Positions 9,258-18,699 of a stretch of DNA of 64,000 nt are shown here, piece by piece. The stretch's first letter is position 1. Every line of letters starts with the position of its first letter. Below the pieces are notes generated by a model that was not told the origin of the DNA, did no database searches, and was given only the letters and a program-made list of their open reading frames with translations. The stretch comes from CBDFNC01 sp965249895 (GTDB lineage: Bacteria; Pseudomonadota; Gammaproteobacteria; Enterobacterales; CBDFNC01). The translations under genes and the position numbers were made by a program. The stretch covers positions 930,001-994,000 of the forward strand of contig CBDFNC010000001.1 of assembly GCA_965249895.1 (NCBI GenBank). Reading direction: 5' to 3'.

Positions 9258-9467
9258 ATGCGAATCCGGATAGATAAATCTTCGGCGTTGGGGAATATAT
9301 TTCGTATCGTTTATTGGGTGTTATCCCTGTTTATCATTTCTGAGTTGCAGGATCAGATAGCTGATCCCGATTATAAATGGTTTGCGACAGCTCTCTTTAT
9401 GTGTGTCGCTTTGCCACTATATCTTTATCTGACCCGACTGTTCCACAATAAAGAAGGCAGCCATTAA
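9258..9467 (+). CDS. Small membrane protein with two predicted helices
   Basis: A 69-residue protein: basic N terminus, hydrophobic segment at about residues 11-29, a short acidic loop (DQIADPDYK), a second segment at about 42-60, and a hydrophilic end. It is well placed 12 bases after epmA with TAAGGAG before the ATG. Not recognised; a link to EF-P modification is not implied beyond co-transcription. Confidence 0.55.
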   Translation: MRIRIDKSSALGNIFRIVYWVLSLFIISELQDQIADPDYKWFATALFMCVALPLYLYLTRLFHNKEGSH

Positions 9468-9576
9468 CGCTATTTTTAACTGTTAGGCTCTAAACGAACA
9501 AAGGAATAGATCAGCATAAAAAAAGTTAGCCGGGACACCAGGTACAAACGTGATGTCCAAAATTGAGCGTGTTTCT

Positions 9577-10395
9577 TTAATGGCCAAAGTGCTGGGTTAA
9601 AAAAGTCAGTAATTGCTTATTCACAAACTCGCTTTGCTCCAGGTTACTGATATGGCCTGCCTTGGGGATTTCTAAAAAAGGCGCATGATTCAGGCATTCC
9701 GCCATTAAGCGGCCCTCCAGCACTGGGTGAGCGACATCTTCACAGCCAGTCATGACCAGACTTGGCATAGTCAACTTCTCCAGATCATCGGTCTGATCTC
9801 TGCGGCCAAAAATAATCCGTCCCATGGGCACGATAGCCTTGAGTTGTTCTTTGCTTAGCGCTGCCAGGTGTGCGGTAAATTCGGCAACCAACTCTGGTTT
9901 TTCTATTTGGCTGGTGGCACCAAAATACAGTGACGGGAACTGTTCAAGCAACTGGGCTGGGATCTGGCCTGCTGCTTCAATGGCAGATAAGATGTCAAAG
10001 TACTTTTTGTGAGTGATTTCAGGTTCCCAGCCAACAAAGGTATCCATGAGCACTAAACCTTTCACTCGGTCTGGGGCTTTTAATGCCAGCTCTGTGCCCC
10101 ACATTCCGCCAGCCGATAAACCTACCAAGGCGAATTCTTGAATACCCAGACTGTCTAGCAGGGTGAGCATATCATCCGCAATATCCGCCAGATTGCGGGT
10201 CTGCTTGGGTATCCTGGGGGAGTTACCATGGCCCCACAGGTCCGGAGCAATAACCCTGAATTGTCGACTTAAGGCTGCAATCTGCGGTGCCCACATTTGG
10301 TGATCCCAAAGGTAGCTGTGGCCGAGCAAGATGGGGAAACCCTCTCCCTGATCGAGGTAGTGTAGGGGTTCACCTTTAATTAAAACCTGTGGCAT
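9577..10395 (-). CDS. Alpha/beta hydrolase
   Basis: The 272-residue protein has the classical alpha/beta-hydrolase layout. It includes a G-H-S-Y-L-W oxyanion region near residues 25-30, D-L-W-G-H-G at 52-57, and the nucleophile elbow G-L-S-A-G-G (Ser94). A likely acid residue is in T-G-C-E-D-V-A, and a C-terminal A-G-H-I-S-N supplies the histidine. This resembles 3-oxoadipate enol-lactonase and haloalkane/ester hydrolases, but nothing fixes the substrate. No signal peptide. It is convergent with the epmA pair. Confidence 0.8.
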   Translation of the reverse strand: MPQVLIKGEPLHYLDQGEGFPILLGHSYLWDHQMWAPQIAALSRQFRVIAPDLWGHGNSPRIPKQTRNLADIADDMLTLLDSLGIQEFALVGLSAGGMWGTELALKAPDRVKGLVLMDTFVGWEPEITHKKYFDILSAIEAAGQIPAQLLEQFPSLYFGATSQIEKPELVAEFTAHLAALSKEQLKAIVPMGRIIFGRRDQTDDLEKLTMPSLVMTGCEDVAHPVLEGRLMAECLNHAPFLEIPKAGHISNLEQSEFVNKQLLTFLTQHFGH

Positions 10396-10693
10396 CTGAT
10401 ATTCCTGTGCGAAATTTTGCCAAAGTGTAGAAAAAAAGCGGAAGTAAACAAAGCTCTATTTTACCTGTAAGAATTAGAATCGAGTATTTTCAGTGGTTTA
10501 GTGAATTATCTTGCAGCCTACTTGAACGATTTTGTTTGTTGCTGAATTGTTTAATATATTCGGTCATATATATCGAATTAGGTTCTACTGGTGAATTATT
10601 ATGCTGTTAGTTTCGTTTATCTTCAGGCAGTAAGCTTGCAGTACCCTTTTTTTCCAAGCAAGATCATCCCTTCATCATCCTCTGAATGTCGGG

Positions 10694-12949
10694 TTGGCAT
10701 TGCAAGAATTTAAGGTTTCCGTTAAAAATCTGGTTGCTTTTAGCTGTACGCAAGGTGACCTGGACAATCGTTTTCTTCCTTCCCCTTCCGGTAAAGAGGG
10801 GATAGCAGGACATATCAAAGTACAAAAATCCAGGCCCACTTCCTATCAGGCCGAACGTCGCTTTCAAACCCGTTATCAAAACCAGCTGGAGGTATCGGGC
10901 AGGGCTGATGGGGTGGACTTGGCTGCGAGTTTGGTTGAAGAGATCAAAACTACCCGAGTGTCGGCCGAGTTGATACCCGACAGTGTAAAGTCACTGCATC
11001 TTGCCCAGGCTAAAATTTATGCCTATATGCTGGTACAAGAAGAATCACTGCAAGAAGTGCAGATCCAGCTCACCTACTACTGGCTAAAGGATAAAAGCCA
11101 GACCCAAACTCTCCACACATGCAGCGTTAAGGAACTTTCGGTTTTTTTTACCCGAGTGTGCAGTGCATATCTGGACTGGCAGCTTAAGTTGCAGTCGTGG
11201 CGGCGGCAAAGAAACACAAGTATCAGGCAGTTAGCATTTCCCTTTGAGAAATACCGTCCAGGCCAAAAAGAACTGGCTATCGCCTGCTACCGCACTTTGG
11301 TAGGGGGAAAGCAACTGTTATGTGAAGCACCGACGGGAATAGGAAAAACCCTGGCCACCAGTTTCCCGGCTATCAAAGCCATGGGGGAAGAAAAGTTGGA
11401 TACCTTTTTTTACCTCACCTCGAAAAATATCGGGCGTAAGGTAGTGGAGGATTCCATCGCTTTGCTCAGGGAAAAAGGGTTACAGTTTCGCTTATTAACT
11501 CTGACCGGAAGAGACAAGATTTGTTTTAACCCTGACGCCGGATGTAATGCACAAGAGTGCCCTTATGCCAGGGGTTTTTACGATAAGCTGGATTCAGCCA
11601 GAGAGCGGATGTTAGGGCTGGAAACCTTAAATCGATCGGTTATCGAGTCACTGGCCCGTGAACTGGAAATCTGTCCTTATTATATGAGCATGCAACTGGC
11701 GCCCTGGGTAGATGCCATAGTGTGCGACTACAATTATGCTTTTGACCCTGTGGCCAGTTTTTCCTGGTTAATGGATGAATTCAGGAAAAAATATGCCTTG
11801 TTAATCGACGAAGTTCATAACTTAACGGATAGAGCCAGGGCACTTTATTCCGAGTCCCTGGATCGGAAAACCATCAGGGCCCTGGCAAAAAAACTGCCGG
11901 ATCCCTTGGCGACCAAACTGAAGGGGGTTAACAGACAAATGTTAGCCTTGCAAAAGCAGCTGAAAGAGGGTCAGTCCTACCTCAGTCTGGCGCAACCCGA
12001 TAGCAAACTGCTAAACAGTATTTCGGGTTTTACCCGGGCGTTTGAATCTTACCTGGCCGATCACCCTGAGCCTGATGAAGGGCAAACTTTAACCGTGTAT
12101 TTCAGCATGTTGAAGCTCCAGCGGTGTGTTGAACTATTTTGTGACGGTTTTCTTTTTGAGCTGGTAAAAACGGGGACAAGCGAATTTAAAGTAAAGGTGA
12201 ACTGCATTGATCCGGCATTGGTGCTGTCTCAGCGATATGCCTTTGCCCATAGCTTAGTGGCATTTTCCGCCACCGTGAGTCCATTGGCATTTACCTCCTC
12301 CTTGTTAGGGTTCGCTCAAGATCATTACCAGTTGGTGTTACCCAGTCCTTACCCGCCGGAAAATCTGGAGGTAACCGTATGCCCTGTTTCTACTTTATAT
12401 AGGGACAGGGACGCTTCTTTGCCTCATATAGCTCAGTTGCTACATGCTTTGTGGCTACAGCGCGAGGGTAACTACCTGGTATTTTTCCCCTCTTTTCAAT
12501 ATTTACAGAAAATGGCTGACTATTTTATTGCTGGTTTTCCTGATATTCCTATTTTGTGTCAGCAAAAGCAGTTATCTGAGTCTGAGCGAGAGGTGTTTTT
12601 AGCCGATTTTAGTGATCTTCAAGCGGGCAAATATGGCTTTGTGGTGATGGGTGGATTATTTGGTGAAGGGATAGACTTACCCGGTGAAAAGCTTATCGGG
12701 GCAGTTGTTGTTGGGGTCGGTCTGCCGCAGATAAATGACGATAGTAAAAGGCTGTCGGACTACTATCAACAACAATCACTGGATGGGTTCGCCTACGCCT
12801 ATCAATATCCGGGATTACAGAAGGTGATCCAGGCTGTGGGTCGAGTGATCCGCAAGGACGATGATAAGGGTAAGGTACTGCTGGTGGACAGCAGGTGGAA
12901 TAGACCCTTTTACCAACAATTGATGCCAGCCCATTGGAAAGGCAAATAA
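10694..12949 (+). CDS. PD-(D/E)XK nuclease fused to an Fe-S XPD/DinG-type DNA helicase
   Basis: 751 residues. The N-terminal about 160 residues look like a Cas4/RecB-type PD-(D/E)XK nuclease: G-R-A-D at 69-72 and E-E-I-K-T-T at 82-87 give the D...ExK centre. The helicase follows: Walker A A-P-T-G-I-G-K-T (212-219), four cysteines at 277, 284, 289 and 327 for a 4Fe-4S cluster, and the D-E-V-H Walker B (372-375). Motif VI (Q-A-V-G-R-V-I-R) is near the end. XPD-family enzymes unwind DNA 5'-3'. The fusion suggests flap or repair-intermediate processing. The start is TTG and uncertain. The gene stands alone on this strand. Confidence 0.8.
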   Translation: MALQEFKVSVKNLVAFSCTQGDLDNRFLPSPSGKEGIAGHIKVQKSRPTSYQAERRFQTRYQNQLEVSGRADGVDLAASLVEEIKTTRVSAELIPDSVKSLHLAQAKIYAYMLVQEESLQEVQIQLTYYWLKDKSQTQTLHTCSVKELSVFFTRVCSAYLDWQLKLQSWRRQRNTSIRQLAFPFEKYRPGQKELAIACYRTLVGGKQLLCEAPTGIGKTLATSFPAIKAMGEEKLDTFFYLTSKNIGRKVVEDSIALLREKGLQFRLLTLTGRDKICFNPDAGCNAQECPYARGFYDKLDSARERMLGLETLNRSVIESLARELEICPYYMSMQLAPWVDAIVCDYNYAFDPVASFSWLMDEFRKKYALLIDEVHNLTDRARALYSESLDRKTIRALAKKLPDPLATKLKGVNRQMLALQKQLKEGQSYLSLAQPDSKLLNSISGFTRAFESYLADHPEPDEGQTLTVYFSMLKLQRCVELFCDGFLFELVKTGTSEFKVKVNCIDPALVLSQRYAFAHSLVAFSATVSPLAFTSSLLGFAQDHYQLVLPSPYPPENLEVTVCPVSTLYRDRDASLPHIAQLLHALWLQREGNYLVFFPSFQYLQKMADYFIAGFPDIPILCQQKQLSESEREVFLADFSDLQAGKYGFVVMGGLFGEGIDLPGEKLIGAVVVGVGLPQINDDSKRLSDYYQQQSLDGFAYAYQYPGLQKVIQAVGRVIRKDDDKGKVLLVDSRWNRPFYQQLMPAHWKGK

Positions 12950-13039
12950 AACACTTTGTCAATTAGCGTAAACCGAGATTGTGCTGTCAAAAGGATAAGG
13001 GCAAGCTTGCCTTAAATAAGCCGCTAATTGGTGACAACA

Positions 13040-13579
13040 ATGAAGGTTTTAATCTCTGCCCTGATATTATTGCTAACTGGCTGCGCTTCACTTCCCGAAG
13101 TCTTACAGGTAGAAAATGAAGAGGGTTTAGTTCCTTATTCCCAGGTTTTGCATGAGCAGGTGATAAGCCAACAGCAAACCGCCCGCTGGAGTGGTCGTAT
13201 CGCCTCGGTTAGCAATGGTGAGGCCCACAGCGTTATCGAAGTGGTTTATCAGGACTTAGACCAAAGAGGGTTGCCGGTGGACGCAGAAACGAGTCCGGGG
13301 CGCTTTCGCGCTGTGATGGATGGATTTATCGATCCACAAGTTTATGCGCAGGGACGGACTATTACTCTGGTTGGCCGACCAGATAAGGCGGAGCTGGGGA
13401 AAATTGGTGACTATAGCTATTCGTTTCCAGTGCTAAGAGTGAGAACTCACTATCTCTGGCCAAAAGTAAAAGATGTACAAATTCCATATGCACCCGGCTG
13501 GCACAGAGATCCTTTCTACAGTCCTTGGTATCATGACACCTGGAATGTCAATGAGCCAATCGATATACCCTATGATTAA
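13040..13579 (+). CDS. slp: Slp-family outer-membrane lipoprotein
   Basis: A lipoprotein signal with lipobox L-L-T-G-C (Cys15) heads a 179-residue Slp-like domain. E. coli Slp is a starvation- and stationary-phase-induced outer-membrane lipoprotein. The domain shows the family's R-W-S-G-R-I, G-R-F and Y-S-F-P-V-L motifs, and the C-terminal W-P-x4-V motif is followed by a Tyr/Pro/Trp-rich tail. I chose the ATG at 13040, though TTG at 13028 is also in frame, because it gives the compact signal peptide. Exact role unknown. Confidence 0.75.
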   Translation: MKVLISALILLLTGCASLPEVLQVENEEGLVPYSQVLHEQVISQQQTARWSGRIASVSNGEAHSVIEVVYQDLDQRGLPVDAETSPGRFRAVMDGFIDPQVYAQGRTITLVGRPDKAELGKIGDYSYSFPVLRVRTHYLWPKVKDVQIPYAPGWHRDPFYSPWYHDTWNVNEPIDIPYD

Positions 13580-13696
13580 CCTTTATATACCGAGCCCAAT
13601 AGGTATTTATACTGGTTTAGTATTTTATTCTTGATTAAATATTAGTTTTTTGCAGATACTGAGCGTTCATTTAGCTCCAAGGCCAGTTTTGCCACT

Positions 13697-15247
13697 ATGG
13701 TTCGATTCAAATCCTATCTTTTACCCATGTTGCTTGTTGTGGTGGCATCCGGCTTGTTCTATGTCGGCCAGCAACTGGGGATCCAGTACTGGGCGCAGCG
13801 CACTCTGGAAGCCAGCCTCAGTCAGCTGACAAGTCAGTTAAAACTGCGCGCTCAGGAAGGTGGTGAATTTTTTGCCAGGGCCGATAGGCTGCTTAAGTTT
13901 GACTGTGGCGAACAAGATAGGGAGCTGTTGGAGGCATTTGAATACTGGAGCCTGGGGCATCGTCAGGCGGGAGTAGTGCTGGAGAATGGTAGCCAATGTG
14001 CCAGCAATTACTTTAGGCATAGCGAGCTAGAAAGAATTGCGGTTAGCCGATTGCCAAGTGGGGACGCGCTAGAGTTTTGGCGGGCGCCGGGTCAGCAGCG
14101 TTATGAGATCAAGCTGGCGCACCAATTTAACAAGAGAAGTCTGTACGTTACTTTACAGCCGATGACATTAACCGATCCAATCCTGAAGGAGTGCCAAAAT
14201 TGCTTCTATGGTGAACTGGAATTGGATAAGTTTGGTGTAGTGCATCAATACGGCGATGTAAGCGTCAAATTAAGATCCGATTTATATGCTTATAGTTATG
14301 ATCCTTATCTGAATATCACGTTGCGAGCCTGGGCTGACCCTAGATATGTACTCAAATTAAAGGAGCTGTTTGGGAACTGGATATGGTGGGGTGGCAGTGC
14401 TCTTTCCACATTGCTTATATTTGCCCTTCAGTGGCAAAAAAGACGACGTAGTACCAGTATGTACTCTTTGATCCTTGAAGGGATAAAAAATGGTGAATTT
14501 GTACCTTACTACCAACCTATCGTCGACCTGGAGCAACAAACTTATTATGGGTGTGAAGTGCTGGTTCGCTGGCATAGGGCTAATGGCGAGAGTATTCCAG
14601 CTGATTATTTTGTTCCTTATGCGGAAGAAACCGGGTTAATTGACGATATATTTTCGGGTTTGTTCGAACGCGCTTTAATAGAATTACAGTCCCTGAACTG
14701 GCACCAAGCTTCTTATGTGGCCAGTTTTAATGTGACTCCACAGCAGATAGAGCAGCCTGGCTTTGCTAAGGTGCTTATTGATAAAATGCAAGGCTCTCCC
14801 ATTCAGGGGCGCTCTTTAGCTATTGAAGTGACAGAGCGACAGCCCTTTTCTAATATCCAGGCAGCACACAGGGAGCTAAAAATCATTAGCCAACACGGAA
14901 TATCTTTAAAGTTGGATGATGCCGGCACAGGGTATGGTACGTTTAGTCATTTGCAGCTGTTGAATATTGATGCGTTAAAAATAGACAGGTTATTTGTAAA
15001 GAGCATAGGCACCATAAATGTAAAAACCTCGGTGCTTAATTCCATAATTGCTTTCGCTAAGGAATCGAGGATGGGAATTATAGCGGAGGGGGTGGAAACC
15101 AGAGCTCAAGCCGAATTCTTGTATCAGGCGGGTGTACATTTCCAGCAAGGCTACTTCTATGGAAAGGCGATGTCGGTGACAGAGTTTAAGGCCTACCTGG
15201 AAAAGGGGGGTAGCCCCTGTGGTGAAACAAATGCCTGCTTGAGCTAA
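13697..15247 (+). CDS. Membrane-anchored EAL-domain c-di-GMP phosphodiesterase (CSS-motif type)
   Basis: 516 residues. A first membrane helix (about 7-27), a periplasmic region with Cys70 and Cys101 (CSS-type redox sensor domain), a second helix (about 231-246), then a cytoplasmic EAL domain from about 258. Catalytic motifs are present: E-V-L-V-R at 287-291 (EVL replaces EAL, common in active enzymes), F-N-V-T, E-V-T-E, D-D-A-G-T-G-Y and a final A-E-G-V-E-T. It should hydrolyse c-di-GMP to pGpG, perhaps under control of periplasmic disulfide state. With the PilZ protein at 3374 it is one of two c-di-GMP genes here. Confidence 0.85.
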   Translation: MVRFKSYLLPMLLVVVASGLFYVGQQLGIQYWAQRTLEASLSQLTSQLKLRAQEGGEFFARADRLLKFDCGEQDRELLEAFEYWSLGHRQAGVVLENGSQCASNYFRHSELERIAVSRLPSGDALEFWRAPGQQRYEIKLAHQFNKRSLYVTLQPMTLTDPILKECQNCFYGELELDKFGVVHQYGDVSVKLRSDLYAYSYDPYLNITLRAWADPRYVLKLKELFGNWIWWGGSALSTLLIFALQWQKRRRSTSMYSLILEGIKNGEFVPYYQPIVDLEQQTYYGCEVLVRWHRANGESIPADYFVPYAEETGLIDDIFSGLFERALIELQSLNWHQASYVASFNVTPQQIEQPGFAKVLIDKMQGSPIQGRSLAIEVTERQPFSNIQAAHRELKIISQHGISLKLDDAGTGYGTFSHLQLLNIDALKIDRLFVKSIGTINVKTSVLNSIIAFAKESRMGIIAEGVETRAQAEFLYQAGVHFQQGYFYGKAMSVTEFKAYLEKGGSPCGETNACLS

Positions 15248-15279
15248 GGTGTTTGCCAGGAAAGCTATCCTGACTCGTG

Positions 15280-15711
15280 TTAATCCATAGCGTCGTCTAA
15301 CCAACCGGCAAAAGCTTGTGTTTTCAGCGCGCCGTTCAGTATCGCCTGACGCTTGCCTTTTTTGAGCACTAGTAGCGTAGGTACTCCCCGTAAGCGGTAG
15401 CGATTGACCAGTGTTTTATGTTGTTGTGCATCGACCTTTATAAACTGAAATTGTTTCTTTTTATTTACTGCCATCTTCTCAAAAATGGGCGTAAACGTTT
15501 TACACGATGAGCAAGAGTGGGACCAAAAATAGACCACGCTTGGTTTAGGGCTTGCGACCAGCAAATCAAACACAGGAGCATCGGCTTCTATTACTTGTCC
15601 GTCAAGCAGGGGTTTATTACATTTACTGCACTTTACTGGTTGTGTAATCTGTCGTGCCTCAAGCGGGTTCGGCTGACGACAATGGGGGCAAGTCAATTTG
15701 GTTGATTTCAT
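15280..15711 (-). CDS. trxC: Thioredoxin 2 (zinc-ribbon thioredoxin) with a CSSC active site
   Basis: The 143-residue protein begins with a zinc ribbon (Cys8, Cys11, Cys28, Cys31) followed by a thioredoxin fold, the TrxC layout. The cis-proline G-V-P-T-L and the K-K-G strand are present. The active site is S-C67-S-S-C70 instead of the usual W-C-G-P-C, and the preceding Trp is displaced to W-S-H-S. That change should alter redox potential and may make it more an oxidant/isomerase-like protein than a general reductase (inference). It is convergent with the EAL gene. Confidence 0.8.
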   Translation of the reverse strand: MKSTKLTCPHCRQPNPLEARQITQPVKCSKCNKPLLDGQVIEADAPVFDLLVASPKPSVVYFWSHSCSSCKTFTPIFEKMAVNKKKQFQFIKVDAQQHKTLVNRYRLRGVPTLLVLKKGKRQAILNGALKTQAFAGWLDDAMD

Positions 15712-15870
15712 TTTTCATCGAGTCACTGTTGTCTGTGAGCGGAGATTACTAAAGCCGGAACTAAATAGAAAGGCCTGTGATTCCAACCCTTGTTCTATTA
15801 AGGCCGGGGTATCTATTTTACCCAGGAATTTCACTCTGATCTTTGTTTAACCCTAACAAAAGGTATTGTT

Positions 15871-17034
15871 TTGATAACGACACTTGCCATCGGAAATTAT
15901 CGTTCGCTGCTGCAATTGGTGATTCCATTTGGCCCGCTAACCCTAATCACCGGGGCTAATGGTAGTGGGAAATCCAATATTTATCGCGCGCTGCGTTTAT
16001 TAGCGGAAACTGCACAGGGTGGGGTGGTGAACGCATTGGCGCGGGAAGGGGGCCTGGAGTCTACTTTTTGGGCCGGACCCGAGCAGCTGACAAGGCAAAT
16101 GCACGCCGGCTCTGTGCCTGTTCAGGGTGGTCCCAGACAAAAAGCGGTAAGATTAAAGTTGGGTTTTTCGACCCGGGATTTTGGTTACCTTATTGAACTA
16201 GGATTACCTATCCCCTATCAGTCGAAGTTTTGTCTGGATCCGGAAATAAAGCGGGAATGCATCTGGGCCGGCCCATATTACCGGCCTGCCAGCGCCTTGG
16301 TAGAGCGTAGCGGTGCAGTGGTGAAGACCCGGGTTGGCAGGCAGTGGGAAGTCATAGAGCAGAATATTAACAGTTTTGACAGTATGTTTAGCCAGGTAGC
16401 GGATGTTCGCTCGACCCCTGAAGTGTTTACCATGCGGGAAACCATACGCGGATGGCGTTTTTACGATCATTTTCGAACCGATGCGCAAGCACCTGCTCGT
16501 TTGCCTCAACTGGGAACCCGAACACCCGTGTTGCATCACGATGGCAGGGATCTGGCGGCAGCTTTACAAACCATAAGGGAGATTGGTGATGTAAGGGCCC
16601 TGGATGCGGCAGTAGCGGATGCTTTCCCCGGAGCTCGCTTAGGCATCAATGTCCAGCAAGATGGACGGTTCACCATTGAGTTCCAACAGGAAGGTTTGCT
16701 GAGGCCTTTGTCGGGGGCTGAATTGTCCGATGGTACCTTACGCTACTTGCTTTGGATAGCGGCTTTGCTGACCCCCAGACCACCTTCGTTAATGATATTA
16801 AATGAGCCGGAAACCAGCCTTCACCCTGACCTGTTACCCGCCCTGGCTAGATTAATCATACGGGCGTCAGGCAATACCCAGATCTGGGTGGTATCCCATG
16901 CTCCCATGCTCATTACTGCAATCAATAAGAGTGCGAATTGTGAGGGAGTTGAACTGGACAAAAACCTGGGTCAGACATTGATCAAAGGCCAGGGCTTATT
17001 GGACGAACCAGCCTGGCACTGGCCCGGTAAATAG
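15871..17034 (+). CDS. AAA-family ATPase of the COG4637 (RecF/SMC-like) type
   Basis: A 387-residue ABC-type ATPase with Walker A G-A-N-G-S-G-K-S (28-35), a signature-like L-S-D-G-T-L-R region near 285, Walker B L-M-I-L-N-E-P-E-T-S-L-H and the His switch V-V-S-H-A near the C terminus. Walker B carries Asn before Glu (I-L-N-E-P). This family of predicted ATPases is widespread in Proteobacteria without an assigned function; similarity to RecF and OLD suggests a DNA-linked role. No nuclease domain is attached. The TTG start at 15871 gives the family-typical N terminus. Confidence 0.75.
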   Translation: MITTLAIGNYRSLLQLVIPFGPLTLITGANGSGKSNIYRALRLLAETAQGGVVNALAREGGLESTFWAGPEQLTRQMHAGSVPVQGGPRQKAVRLKLGFSTRDFGYLIELGLPIPYQSKFCLDPEIKRECIWAGPYYRPASALVERSGAVVKTRVGRQWEVIEQNINSFDSMFSQVADVRSTPEVFTMRETIRGWRFYDHFRTDAQAPARLPQLGTRTPVLHHDGRDLAAALQTIREIGDVRALDAAVADAFPGARLGINVQQDGRFTIEFQQEGLLRPLSGAELSDGTLRYLLWIAALLTPRPPSLMILNEPETSLHPDLLPALARLIIRASGNTQIWVVSHAPMLITAINKSANCEGVELDKNLGQTLIKGQGLLDEPAWHWPGK

Positions 17035-17084
17035 TCTGTTCGACAACTTTTAACCCTCCGGTTAGCCATGTGAATAAATTGAGT

Positions 17085-17684
17085 TCAGCTGCGCTTTAAA
17101 TCACGAGCCAGGATCAGTGCCAGTCCAAGTATTTGCAGAAACAAGGCCAAATTTCGCAACTTGGAAATATTCGAAGAAAGTTCATCTTGCTGCTCCATTA
17201 GCGTGAGGTTAGTCAGGAAAATATCATCGATGTCATTTCTGTGCCGGGCCTGGTTGTTATCTATCTGCCGCATAATAGCGGGCAGTACTGTCAGCTTGAT
17301 TTCGGGTAAGGCTGTGGTAAGGCGAATACTCAAATCTGAATGTATTTGTCTTGAGATTTCAGTGGCAAGCCCGGTTTTCCCTTCGCTGTTTAACAGACTT
17401 AACAGGTTTTCCCGCTTACGCTCCAGGGATTCGATTTGTTGCCAGGTAAGCTCTATCCTCCTGAGGTTTTGCACTTGTCGCTGTTGTAACTGAGAAACCT
17501 TTAGGTTCTTGCCGTCAATAAAAGAATTGGTCATTAATGCCGATAATATATTCAGTAACAAACCAATAGTGACCAATATCCAGGTCGGTATTTTGACCAT
17601 TTTCATCCGTTTTCCCAGGGCGTTTTTACTGAGTATGGTTAAAGGCGTTGGTCCCGTCTCTACCCCTTCTATGTATTTATCCAA
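17085..17684 (-). CDS. Uncharacterised membrane protein with a helical domain between two membrane segments
   Basis: A 199-residue protein. A basic stretch precedes a membrane helix (about 34-52), then a long charged, coiled-coil-like region (about 60-175) rich in Gln, Arg and Leu, then a C-terminal helix (about 180-195) ending in R-D-L-K-R-S. The helical domain between two helices resembles sensor-like periplasmic bundles, but no signalling output follows. I do not recognise the family. A later start at residue 27 (MKMVKIPTW) is equally plausible. Confidence 0.5.
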   Translation of the reverse strand: MDKYIEGVETGPTPLTILSKNALGKRMKMVKIPTWILVTIGLLLNILSALMTNSFIDGKNLKVSQLQQRQVQNLRRIELTWQQIESLERKRENLLSLLNSEGKTGLATEISRQIHSDLSIRLTTALPEIKLTVLPAIMRQIDNNQARHRNDIDDIFLTNLTLMEQQDELSSNISKLRNLALFLQILGLALILARDLKRS

Positions 17685-17799
17685 TAGATGTGTTCTAACT
17701 TAACAACATAAACAAAATCTATATGATTCAAACCTGTGAAGGGAGTCAGTCCCCAATAGAAATGGAGCTCTCGGTTTATATTTCCCAGAAGGTTTAGCA

Positions 17800-18111
17800 A
17801 TGAATAAGTTGATGTTGATAGCAACTGTCGTCGTATCCGTAACAGGCTGTGCGACGACGGCACAAGATACCAGTCAGGCCAAGAATTCTAATCTAACTGC
17901 CGGTGTGGTATCGGCCAGTATAGAGAAGGGCAGGACAAGTCAGGCTGAGATCCTGGAGATATTTGGTGCTCCAAACGTGATAACCACGAATAAAAAGGGG
18001 CAGGAAGTTTGGTTCTATCAAAAGCACTCCAAAGACCTGAACGATGCTAAGGCTTCTAGTGGTTATTGGTTTTTGCTAGGCAGCGGCGGTACGGACAGCA
18101 TAAAGAATTAG
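17800..18111 (+). CDS. Small SmpA/BamE-like lipoprotein
   Basis: Signal peptide with lipobox V-T-G-C (Cys17) followed by about 86 residues. The segment I-E-K-G-R-T-S-Q-A-E-I-L-E-I-F-G-A-P matches the SmpA/OmlA (BamE-like) motif, in which a conserved G-x-T-x2-E-V/I...FG-x-P turn is followed by an aromatic strand (E-V-W-F-Y). It is one of two consecutive lipoprotein genes. True BamE is encoded elsewhere in most genomes, so this is a paralogue with unknown partner. Confidence 0.65.
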   Translation: MNKLMLIATVVVSVTGCATTAQDTSQAKNSNLTAGVVSASIEKGRTSQAEILEIFGAPNVITTNKKGQEVWFYQKHSKDLNDAKASSGYWFLLGSGGTDSIKN

Positions 18112-18204
18112 ACTTCCTCAACGACTGTTACTGTGATTATTAAATTTGAAGAGCAGATAGTTGTTGATTACGCCTCACGTTTTAGCTCATTTTAAGGAAG
18201 CCTT

Positions 18205-18699
18205 ATGAAGAAATTATCAGTTGTATTCGTATGCTTATCAGCACTTTTGTTAGCTGGCTGTGCCACGTTCAAAACAGGTGGTGTGGATGAGCAATCACTC
18301 TCACTGGAGCTGCGCGCTGCTCAGCAAAGGGAAATAGCCGCAGAGCCAGTTGCGGTCTTCCGTTCGGTAATGAGTGTGTTACAAGACAGGGGTTACCTTA
18401 TCATCAGTGCAGACAGAGAAACTGGCTTTATCACGGCAAAAGCACCAACACAGCAAATCAAAGATACCAATATCTTTTTGACCTCCCGGGAGCAACAAAC
18501 CCTTAATATTACGGCTTCTATTGAACCGATGAGGGAGTCAACCCAGGTGCGCTTTAATATGGTTAATTCCGTATCGAATACCTATCAATCTGATACTCGT
18601 ACAAGTACTGATGAGGCGGATCACCCGATAACCGATCCCAAGGTTTATACTGACTTGTTTGATAAAATAGAAGAAGCCGTGTTCCTAAGGACGCAATAA
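18205..18699 (+). CDS. Uncharacterised lipoprotein
   Basis: Signal peptide with lipobox L-A-G-C (Cys19) and a 145-residue mature part. The mature part has an alpha/beta pattern with R-E-T-G-F-I-T-A (about 70-78), typical of small envelope proteins that fold like a ferredoxin-type domain. A clear ribosome site (AAGGAAG) precedes the ATG. It lies 93 bases after the BamE-like gene and could share its transcript. Function unknown. Confidence 0.65.
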   Translation: MKKLSVVFVCLSALLLAGCATFKTGGVDEQSLSLELRAAQQREIAAEPVAVFRSVMSVLQDRGYLIISADRETGFITAKAPTQQIKDTNIFLTSREQQTLNITASIEPMRESTQVRFNMVNSVSNTYQSDTRTSTDEADHPITDPKVYTDLFDKIEEAVFLRTQ

